A stretch of 64,000 nt of DNA, from positions 32,920 to 96,919 of IMG/VR virus record IMGVR_UViG_3300032092_003271; one strand, 5' to 3'. The notes beneath the pieces were generated by a model. The model did no database searches. It was given only the letters and a program-made list of their open reading frames with translations, and was not told the origin of the DNA. The stretch is from a virus. This document shows positions 50,587 to 58,054 of the stretch, in pieces (the stretch's first letter is position 1; the number at the start of each line of letters is the position of its first letter). The position numbers were made by a program, and so were the translations under genes.

Positions 50587-52254
50587 ATGATAACATTAGT
50601 TACAGGATTATGGGACATTGGTAGGGGAGACCTATCAGAAGGATGGTCAAGATCTTTTGATCATTATTTAAGTAAATTCGAACAACTATTACAAGTAGAT
50701 TGTAATATGATAATTTTTGGTGATAGTGAGTTAGAAAAGTTTGTTAATCAAAGACGAAGTGTAACCAACACACAATTTGTATTAAGAGATTTAAATTGGT
50801 TTAGAAATAATGAATTTTATAATCAAATTCAATCAATAAGAACAAATCCAAAATGGTATAATCTTGCAGGTTGGTTAAAAGACTCAACACAGGCAAGATT
50901 AGAAATGTACAACCCATTAGTAATGTCAAAAATGTTTTTATTACATGATGCGGTATTATTAGATAAATTTAATTCTGAAAAACTATATTGGATTGATGCT
51001 GGCTTAGCAAACACTGTTCACATGGGTTACTTAACTCATGATAAAGTATTACCAAGGATTGATGATCTTTTTACTAATTTTACATTTATTTGTTTTCCAT
51101 ATGTTGCAGATAAAGAAATACATGGTTTTGATATTAATAAAATGGATATCATTACAGGAACAAGAGTCGATAAAGTTTGTAGAGGAGGATTCTTTGGGGG
51201 TCCTGTAAATCTAATAAGACAAATGAATACCCTTTATTATAATTTAATAAAATCAACATTAGAAAGAGGATTAATGGGAACGGAAGAAAGCCTGTTTTCA
51301 ATACTACTATATAACAACCCAACGATAATTGATTATGTCGAGATTGAGTCTAACGGTTTAATTTATAAATTTTTTGAGGATGTAAAGAACAATAACTTAG
51401 TTATTAAATCTTTAAAAAAAGAAAGGGTTATTAAAAATAAAACCAACGGTCAAGTTGGTTTATATGTTATAACATTTAATAGTCCAAAACAATTTGAAAC
51501 TCTTATCAATTCTATGTTACTATATGACTCTGAATTTTTAGAAAAAACTAATAAATTTTTATTAAATAACTCAACCGATCTATCGACAACACCTGAATAT
51601 ATTAAGTTATGTGAACAATATGGATTTGAACATATTAAAAAAGATAATATAGGAATTACAGGTGGTAGAGTATTTGTTGCAGATCATTTTGAAAATTCTG
51701 AAATGGAGTACTATTTGTTTTTTGAAGATGACATGTTTTTCAACATGGGTGCGGATGATGTATGTAAAAATGGGTTTAATAGAAATGTAAGACATCTATA
51801 TAGGAAAGTTCTACAAATTATGAGAAAAGAAAATTTTGATTTTCTTAAATTAAATTATACGGAATTTTACGGTAGTCATGAAAGACAATGGTCTTGGTAT
51901 AATGTAGATCAAGAGTTTAGATCAAAACATTGGCCAAACAATCAAAAACTACCAACACACGGACAAGATCCTAACTCTCCTTTTTTAGAATTTAAAAACA
52001 TAAAATCAGTCGACGGTTTACCATACGCAACAGGTGAGATTTATTTATCTAATTGGCCAATTATTTTATCAAGAGAGGGTAATTACAAGTGTTATATTGA
52101 AACTAAATTTGATCATCCTTACGAACAAACTTTAATGTCTCATTGTTATAAACAAACAATCAAAGGTAGAATTCATGCTGGTTTACTTCTCTTAACTCCA
52201 ACAGAACACAATAGGTTTGACTTCTATGATGGTAAATTGAGAAAAGAATTCTAA
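50587..52254 (+). CDS. HtrL/YibB-like domain fused to a GT-A glycosyltransferase domain
   Basis: A 555-residue fusion. The first half (1-280) carries LYWIDAGLANTVH (133-145) and a GGFFGGPVNLI segment parallel to the neighbouring HtrL-like protein. The second half (about 290-555) begins VGLYVITFNSPKQFETLINSM and has a YYLFFEDDMFF acidic motif near residue 377, as in GT2-type enzymes, with SNWPIILSREG later. The two activities may act in succession on the same glycan (inference). It closes the three-gene transferase set behind the second collagen-like fibre. Confidence 0.7.
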   Translation: MITLVTGLWDIGRGDLSEGWSRSFDHYLSKFEQLLQVDCNMIIFGDSELEKFVNQRRSVTNTQFVLRDLNWFRNNEFYNQIQSIRTNPKWYNLAGWLKDSTQARLEMYNPLVMSKMFLLHDAVLLDKFNSEKLYWIDAGLANTVHMGYLTHDKVLPRIDDLFTNFTFICFPYVADKEIHGFDINKMDIITGTRVDKVCRGGFFGGPVNLIRQMNTLYYNLIKSTLERGLMGTEESLFSILLYNNPTIIDYVEIESNGLIYKFFEDVKNNNLVIKSLKKERVIKNKTNGQVGLYVITFNSPKQFETLINSMLLYDSEFLEKTNKFLLNNSTDLSTTPEYIKLCEQYGFEHIKKDNIGITGGRVFVADHFENSEMEYYLFFEDDMFFNMGADDVCKNGFNRNVRHLYRKVLQIMRKENFDFLKLNYTEFYGSHERQWSWYNVDQEFRSKHWPNNQKLPTHGQDPNSPFLEFKNIKSVDGLPYATGEIYLSNWPIILSREGNYKCYIETKFDHPYEQTLMSHCYKQTIKGRIHAGLLLLTPTEHNRFDFYDGKLRKEF

Positions 52255-52260
52255 TCGAAG

Positions 52261-52267
52261 TATTTAT
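52261..52267 (+). promoter_or_regulatory. TATTTAT(A) motif
   Basis: It ends 14 bases before the ATG at 52282. Genes on both sides are plus strand, so the motif is on the coding strand. Confidence 0.4.
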
Positions 52268-52281
52268 AGATAAAAGATTAG

Positions 52282-52794
52282 ATGGAGTTTTTTATCAGAA
52301 AAAATGCAACACTCCCTGTGTTGAAGATTAACGCTATTAAAGACGGAAGAAGTGACTACAATAGGTCTATGAGATTTATTGAAGATACTGATATCTTTTT
52401 TTCTATGGTGGATACAGAAACTAATATTCCTAGAATAACCTCAAGACCTGCCGGTCTCATGAAAAAAGATCCGTTAGATATTAGTACGGACGCTGAGTAT
52501 TATGTGTACTATCAATTCACACCATTTGATACAAAAAAAGTTGCAAGATATAAAGGTCAATTTTTATTTAGAAATGAAACTGGAATATTGACCCTACCTT
52601 TGAGTGAGGAAATATATATAAACGTAATTGAAAGTTTTATAATTGACGATTTTGAATTCCAAAGTTGTTATGTTGTAGATTACCCTTGTTGTTTTGGTCC
52701 CGTACCAATTCCTCCAGGACCTGTTCCACCAGGACCAACAACGACAACAACAACTATAATACCAACAACGACCACAACAAGTATTTATATTTAA
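52282..52794 (+). CDS. Virion protein with Thr-rich C-terminal tail
   Basis: A 170-residue protein whose first 135 residues are paralogous to the N-terminus of the next gene (MEFFIRKNATLPVLKI; AEYYVYYQFTPFD; YINVIESFI). The beta-rich domain is followed by a short Pro-Gly linker and a Thr-rich tail (about 150-166). It may be a baseplate- or fibre-attached small protein. The Thr tail is a possible O-glycan acceptor (inference). No known family is recognised. Confidence 0.6.
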   Translation: MEFFIRKNATLPVLKINAIKDGRSDYNRSMRFIEDTDIFFSMVDTETNIPRITSRPAGLMKKDPLDISTDAEYYVYYQFTPFDTKKVARYKGQFLFRNETGILTLPLSEEIYINVIESFIIDDFEFQSCYVVDYPCCFGPVPIPPGPVPPGPTTTTTTIIPTTTTTSIYI

Positions 52795-52803
52795 ATAAAA
52801 TCT

Positions 52804-53646
52804 ATGGAATTTACAATAGGACAAAATTCAAGTTTACCACTACTTAAATTACAAGTAGTGAATGATGGTACACAAAATTTTGATTCAATGATGAAGTTTA
52901 TTGAGACCTCATCTGTATTTTTTTCAATGATTAGAACGGAAAATGGAATTCCAAAAATATTAACAAAAAGTGCGGGGTTTGTCGAAAAATTAGATATGGA
53001 CCCAAACGCTTCACCTGAATATTATGTTTACTATAGATTTACAACTCAAGACACTTCAAAAGTCGGAAGGTTTGAAGGTCAGTTTTTATTTATAAACGAA
53101 GAAGGTACTTTAGTTTTACCAATAAGAGAAAGTTTATATATTAATGTTATTGAAAGTTTCATTGCGAATGATTTAACTTATGATCCTTGTTATGTTTTAG
53201 AATATAAATGTTGTACAACGCCATTCCCTTCACCAACACCAACACCTACAAAAGAACCGGTAATTAGTCCAACACCAACAACAACCGCCACTCCAACACC
53301 GACAATCACTCCAACACCAACAACAACACCAAATAAACCTGTTTGTATTCACCCAAGATATGAAGAATTAATCTATTCAACAACTTTAGATGGTGATTTC
53401 ACTTCTAGTTTGGTTAGTGCATGTGCGGCATTAAATTGTTTAGAGAGTGCTAACTGTACTTATAATGGATATTATGATAGATACTTTAATATTAATGGAC
53501 CAACGGTTGGGTCATTAGCATTCGAAAACGAAACAACTTGTTACCCAACCAATGACACAGGTTATTTTATAATGTGGTTAAACGGGTCCTTCAGCGTCAT
53601 CCAATTTGTAAATGGAGTTTTACAAAATTCCCCTTGTTTATGTTGA
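52804..53646 (+). CDS. Paralogous virion protein with Pro-Thr stalk and C-terminal domain
   Basis: A 280-residue protein paralogous to its upstream neighbour over residues 1-140 (EFTIGQNSSLPLLKL; PEYYVYYRFTTQD; LYINVIESFI). A Pro-Thr stalk (about 143-180) links this base to a C-terminal Cys-containing domain (VCIHPRYEELIYSTTLDGDF... SPCLC). The short version upstream ends where this one extends, suggesting duplication with tip acquisition (inference). The stop lies 85 bases before the polymerase gene. Confidence 0.62.
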   Translation: MEFTIGQNSSLPLLKLQVVNDGTQNFDSMMKFIETSSVFFSMIRTENGIPKILTKSAGFVEKLDMDPNASPEYYVYYRFTTQDTSKVGRFEGQFLFINEEGTLVLPIRESLYINVIESFIANDLTYDPCYVLEYKCCTTPFPSPTPTPTKEPVISPTPTTTATPTPTITPTPTTTPNKPVCIHPRYEELIYSTTLDGDFTSSLVSACAALNCLESANCTYNGYYDRYFNINGPTVGSLAFENETTCYPTNDTGYFIMWLNGSFSVIQFVNGVLQNSPCLC

Positions 53647-53667
53647 TAAGATAATTCCTTTCATTTA

Positions 53668-53704
53668 TATTTATTTACGAAGGTAAATGCCGACCTAATT
53701 CGGT
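53668..53704 (+). promoter_or_regulatory. TATTTAT motif and leader hairpin upstream of DNA polymerase
   Basis: TATTTAT at 53668-53674 is followed by a 5-bp stem-loop (53689-53693 with 53700-53704, one G-T pair; loop CCTAAT) about 27 bases before the polymerase ATG. In T4, gp43 represses its own translation by binding a hairpin operator in its leader. A similar operator here is a hypothesis. Confidence 0.35.
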
Positions 53705-53731
53705 AGCTAATACACCAAAAGTAAAAAATAT

Positions 53732-56593
53732 ATGATATCACAAGAAGAAATTGAAAACTTCCTTGTGGGTAATGACCCTGAGGAATTTATCGTATCGGTA
53801 GAGTACGATTATGTATCTGACAAAATCTACAAAATCAAAGAAGTTCCTGGTAAAGGTAAACAAATACAACGAGACACATTAATCTCATTTGCTTGGGTTG
53901 GTGATCTACGTGGTCAAAACTTTTACTCTTCATCAAAAGGTTTACAAAAAGAAGCCATGACCAAACATGGTATTATGATTGAGAAACTTAAAACTGAAGG
54001 TAATGATCGTTTAGAACAAGGACTTACCTTTATGGTTAAATCTATGAAAGGTTATAGAAATCTAATACAATTCTTTAGAGAAGGTGGAGTTGATCCTTGG
54101 GGTGAAAAAACAAAAGACCTCATTATGGTCCTTCCCCCCGTTGAGCAATACCTCATCTCTAAAGAGAAACGACTATTTAAAGGATTTGAAGAATACAACG
54201 ACATCACGAGGATGGTATTCGACTTGGAAACGACCTCACTTGAACCTAAGGATGGTCGTATCTTCATGATTGGAATCAAAACAAACAAGGGGTATAAAAA
54301 AGTTATTGAGTGTGCAACACCAGATGATGAAAGAAGAGGACTTGTTGAGTTCTTTAATATCATCGATGATATCAAACCTTCAATCCTTTCAGGTTACAAC
54401 TCATTTAACTTCGATTGGTATTGGATCTATGAAAGATGTAAGGCACTAAACCTCGACATAAAAAAAGTTGCCAAGTCACTAAATCCTGATAAATCAATCT
54501 CAATGAAAGAGTCAATGTTGAAATTGGCAAACGAAGTTGAGAAGTTTAACCAAACACAAATGTGGGGTTATAACATTATTGATATCCTGCACTCAGTTCG
54601 TAGAGCTCAGGCGATCAACTCAAACATCAAGGAAGCCGGTTTGAAGTACATAACCAAGTATATTGAGGCAGAAGCACCTGATCGTGTTTATGTGGATCAT
54701 GATAAGATTGGATCTATGTATCGTGAGAAAGAAGAGTATTGGTTAAACATTGAAAATGGTAAGTACAAGAAGGTAGGCAATGATCCAAAAGTTGATGAGG
54801 TTTGCGGAAGACATTCTCAAGTATATATAAAAACAACTGGGGACGACATTATTGAGCGTTATCTTGACGATGACTTAGAAGAAACTCTATTGGTTGACGA
54901 AGAGTTTAACCAAGGTTCATTCTTGTTGGCATCATTACTTCCAACAACGTATGAAAGAGTCTCAACGATGGGTACTGCCACATTATGGAAAATGTTGATG
55001 TTGGCTTGGTCTTACAAACATAACTTGGCAATACCAGCTAAGAATGATAAAGGGAACTTCGTAGGAGGACTTTCTCGATTGATCCGAACAGGATACTCAA
55101 AAAACGTATTAAAACTTGACTACTCGTCTCTATATCCATCTATTCAGTTGGTACACGATGTATTCCCCGAGTGTGATGTAACAGGTGCGATGAAAGGATT
55201 ATTATCTTACTTCCGTAACACTCGTATTAAATACAAACAACTTGCTGAGGAATATGCAAGTATTGATAAAAAGAAATCAACATCTTATGACCGTAAACAA
55301 TTACCGATTAAGATCTTTATCAACTCGATGTTCGGTGCGTTATCAGCCCCACAAGTATTTCATTGGGGGGATATGGACAAAGGTGAGATGATTACTTGTA
55401 CAGGTCGTCAGTATCTTCGTATGATGATTCACTTCTTCATGGATCGTGGTTACACGCCTCTTGTAATGGATACGGATGGTATTAACTTCTCGGTTCCTGA
55501 AGGTGTGACAGAAAGACGTTATGTTGGTAAAGGTCTAAACTGGAAAGTTGTTGATGGTAAAGAGTATGTTGGTGAAGAAGCAGATGTAATGGAATTTAAT
55601 GATCTCGCAATGAGAGGTGAGATGGCACTTGACACTGATGGACAATGGCCGGCTTGTATTAACTTAGCTCGTAAAAACTACGCTTTGATTACCGCAAAAG
55701 GTAAAATCAAACTTACAGGTAACTCAATCAAATCTAAGAAAATGCCGATCTACATTGAGAAGTTCTTGGATAAAGGAATCAAGTTATTACTTGATGGTAA
55801 AGGACAAGAGTTTGTTGAGTGGTATTATGAATACGTACAAAAAATATTTGATCAGAAAATTCCTTTAATGGATATTGCAAACAAAGCAAAGATCAAACAA
55901 ACTATTGATGATTATATTGCAAGAAGTAAAACCAAAACTAAGTCAGGGGCATTAATGTCACGTCAAGCACATATGGAGTTGGCAATCAAAGACAAACTGA
56001 ATGCTAATCTTGGTGAGGTTATCTTCTATGTCAACAACGGTACAAAAGCATCTCACGGAGATGTGCAAAAAGTTAACAAACCGAAAAAAGGTTGGTCTCA
56101 AGAACATATTGATAATTACATGAGAGATTGGGGAACAACAATACCTGAAAATACAGATTCAATAATTCAGTTAAATTGTTATCGAATTGATCCGTCAGAT
56201 ATTGAAACTAACCCAACGATGACCGGTGAATATAATATTCAGAGAGCAATTGCAACTTTTAACAAACGAGTAGAACCTTTATTAGTCGTGTTCAAACAAG
56301 AAGTTAGAAACGGATTATTAGTTAAGAATCCTGAGGATAGACCATTCTTCACTAAAGATCAATGTGAATTAATTAACGGACAACCATTTGAGGAAGGTGA
56401 TCAAGATAAACTAGAAGATGTAATGGAAATTTCTGATGAAGAAATGTCTTTTTGGAATCGTGTTGGTGAAACACCTTACCACATGTATAAAGATGCGGAT
56501 CAAACTATGTGGAGATATGTACCTGAAAAAGATTTAGTCCATTTTAACTCCATCGGAAGAAAGGATATACCAAACACCGTTGACATTTTGTAA
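53732..56593 (+). CDS. 43: Family B DNA polymerase (T4 gp43-like)
   Basis: The replicative DNA polymerase with 3'-5' proofreading. In the 953-residue protein, ExoI is MVFDLETTSL (D164, E166), ExoII SGYNSFNFDWYW (D228) and ExoIII YNIID (Y280, D284). Polymerase motif A is LDYSSLYPS (D463), motif B RKQLPIKIFINSMFG (521-535) and motif C VMDTDG (D580, D582). Length and order agree with the T4 type, and all catalytic acids are present. The start has no Shine-Dalgarno sequence. The last 60 bases overlap, tail to tail, a small minus-strand gene. Confidence 0.96.
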   Translation: MISQEEIENFLVGNDPEEFIVSVEYDYVSDKIYKIKEVPGKGKQIQRDTLISFAWVGDLRGQNFYSSSKGLQKEAMTKHGIMIEKLKTEGNDRLEQGLTFMVKSMKGYRNLIQFFREGGVDPWGEKTKDLIMVLPPVEQYLISKEKRLFKGFEEYNDITRMVFDLETTSLEPKDGRIFMIGIKTNKGYKKVIECATPDDERRGLVEFFNIIDDIKPSILSGYNSFNFDWYWIYERCKALNLDIKKVAKSLNPDKSISMKESMLKLANEVEKFNQTQMWGYNIIDILHSVRRAQAINSNIKEAGLKYITKYIEAEAPDRVYVDHDKIGSMYREKEEYWLNIENGKYKKVGNDPKVDEVCGRHSQVYIKTTGDDIIERYLDDDLEETLLVDEEFNQGSFLLASLLPTTYERVSTMGTATLWKMLMLAWSYKHNLAIPAKNDKGNFVGGLSRLIRTGYSKNVLKLDYSSLYPSIQLVHDVFPECDVTGAMKGLLSYFRNTRIKYKQLAEEYASIDKKKSTSYDRKQLPIKIFINSMFGALSAPQVFHWGDMDKGEMITCTGRQYLRMMIHFFMDRGYTPLVMDTDGINFSVPEGVTERRYVGKGLNWKVVDGKEYVGEEADVMEFNDLAMRGEMALDTDGQWPACINLARKNYALITAKGKIKLTGNSIKSKKMPIYIEKFLDKGIKLLLDGKGQEFVEWYYEYVQKIFDQKIPLMDIANKAKIKQTIDDYIARSKTKTKSGALMSRQAHMELAIKDKLNANLGEVIFYVNNGTKASHGDVQKVNKPKKGWSQEHIDNYMRDWGTTIPENTDSIIQLNCYRIDPSDIETNPTMTGEYNIQRAIATFNKRVEPLLVVFKQEVRNGLLVKNPEDRPFFTKDQCELINGQPFEEGDQDKLEDVMEISDEEMSFWNRVGETPYHMYKDADQTMWRYVPEKDLVHFNSIGRKDIPNTVDIL

Positions 56594-56881
56594 CTCAACA
56601 CAAGCACCCTTACCAACTGAAATTTCGTCCCATTCTTCGTCTATTCGACCTATATCGGGAATAATCACACAGTTGGTAAGTGTTTTTATTTTAACTCGTT
56701 CTGTTGTTGTTGAATCAAGTTTTACTTTTGATTGTGCAACATCTTTTACGATTAAAAGTGTTTCACCATTTGTTTGATAAATTTCATCACTAATTACAAT
56801 AACTTCAAACGTTTCTAAATTAAATGATCTATCTCCTCTTATTACAGTTTTTCTAACTGCTTTGTTTCTTATAATTGACAT
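56534..56881 (-). CDS. Small hypothetical, probably structural, protein
   Basis: A 115-residue beta-rich protein (TFEVIVISDEIYQTNGETLLIVKD; VELQNVNGVWYILSS) lying directly downstream of the gp13-like neck gene, 4 bases away. Its 3' end overlaps the end of the polymerase gene by 60 bases in convergent orientation. The C-terminal NGVWYILSSDG is reminiscent of phage head-decoration or fibre beta folds. No family is recognised. Confidence 0.65.
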   Translation of the reverse strand: MSIIRNKAVRKTVIRGDRSFNLETFEVIVISDEIYQTNGETLLIVKDVAQSKVKLDSTTTERVKIKTLTNCVIIPDIGRIDEEWDEISVGKGACVELQNVNGVWYILSSDGVKMD

Positions 56882-56885
56882 AAAA

Positions 56886-58013
56886 TTAAATTACATATAT
56901 TTGACGAGGCATGGCTCTAAACTTAAGAGTTTTGTTTAAGTTTTCAGCTAACAAAGCCTCTCTTTCCATAACTTTTTCAGGACGAAGTCTTGTTAATCTT
57001 CCTTCAGGACCGATTAATTCCTCGGCTAATTTAGTCTTTTCATCTTTACCTTCAGTACCTAATGTTGCGTAATCCATAGTTAAGTCGCCATCAGGAGTCT
57101 TTAAGTTACCACTAAATTTACCACGAACTCTTGCCAAAGTTTCTTTACAGTAAGCAATAAACCATCTACGAACCCAAACTTGAGCAGGATTATTTAGTTT
57201 GTACCAACTTATTTTATTAAATGGTACATCGGAAGGTAAAAGAACAATATCAGGATTATCCGCCAAACACTTATCTCTATCACCTTGTGAAGTATCATAA
57301 TACCAATACCAAACTTGACCTTTTGCTAATTCCGCATTACCGAAGTCAAATTTACCACCGGGAGTGTTTAAAAGATGTAATGCTTTTTTACCACCAGGAA
57401 GTGCTGTAATATAGTAAGTTAAATCACCCGCAAATATTCTTCTTTGGATGTTAACTTCTTGCATTCTTAATAATGTATCGAAGGCTGGTGTTAAATAATA
57501 ACTTCCCGCCATATTACCAATTTGTGCAAGACCTCCACCACCACCAAGTCCTGTTCCATTACCAATACCCGCAAAACCACCTAAACCAAACATTAAGTTG
57601 TTTAATGTTGATGGAGTAAACCATAATACTTCATTTATCTCACGACCCGCAGGTATCTCATAAATTTGTTGGTTAGGAACTAACTGTATGTAATCTTTTT
57701 TAATTTCCCAATCACCACCCGCTTGTAAACCAACAATTTTAGAGTATGCGTAAGTATACCTTGTTTCGAAGTCTAAACTTTTAGTGATAAAGGCTCTTGA
57801 TAAAGATTGGGTATCTAAATTTAAATTATTTAATGTGGTCCATTGAGAATCAATTAACCAATCTTGGACATACTGAGAATAATCGTCAATTGAATATTCC
57901 AATAATGTATCCATCATTTCATCTTCCAATTCTACAGATCTTAAAGGTGCACCTAACAAGTGTCTAACTTTTTGATAGAATTGACTTCTTTCTGGTTCGT
58001 CGATTATTGCCAT
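56886..58013 (-). CDS. T4 gp13-like neck protein
   Basis: A 375-residue protein with the layout of T4-like gp13 head-completion proteins: an N-terminal helix pair ending in LLEYSIDDYSQYVQDW, a beta region with IQLVPNQQIYEIPAG and an EVLWF strand, and a C-terminal helical region WVRRWFIAYCKETLARVRGKFSGNLKTPDG. The last resembles the gp13 segment in which the neck protein binds its partner. A Gly-rich insert (FGLGGFAGIGNGTGLGGGGG) is unusual. It probably joins the head to the tail together with the gp14- and gp15-like proteins. The call is by pattern, not alignment. Confidence 0.62.
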   Translation of the reverse strand: MAIIDEPERSQFYQKVRHLLGAPLRSVELEDEMMDTLLEYSIDDYSQYVQDWLIDSQWTTLNNLNLDTQSLSRAFITKSLDFETRYTYAYSKIVGLQAGGDWEIKKDYIQLVPNQQIYEIPAGREINEVLWFTPSTLNNLMFGLGGFAGIGNGTGLGGGGGLAQIGNMAGSYYLTPAFDTLLRMQEVNIQRRIFAGDLTYYITALPGGKKALHLLNTPGGKFDFGNAELAKGQVWYWYYDTSQGDRDKCLADNPDIVLLPSDVPFNKISWYKLNNPAQVWVRRWFIAYCKETLARVRGKFSGNLKTPDGDLTMDYATLGTEGKDEKTKLAEELIGPEGRLTRLRPEKVMEREALLAENLNKTLKFRAMPRQIYVI

Positions 58014-58027
58014 AGAGTTTTTTCTCT

Positions 58028-58034
58028 ATAAATA
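58028..58034 (-). promoter_or_regulatory. TATTTAT(A) motif
   Basis: Minus-strand copy ending 14 bases before the neck gene start. The plus strand reads TATAAATA here, but genes on both sides are minus strand. Confidence 0.4.
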
Positions 58035-58054
58035 TCTTTAATAATTAATTTGTG

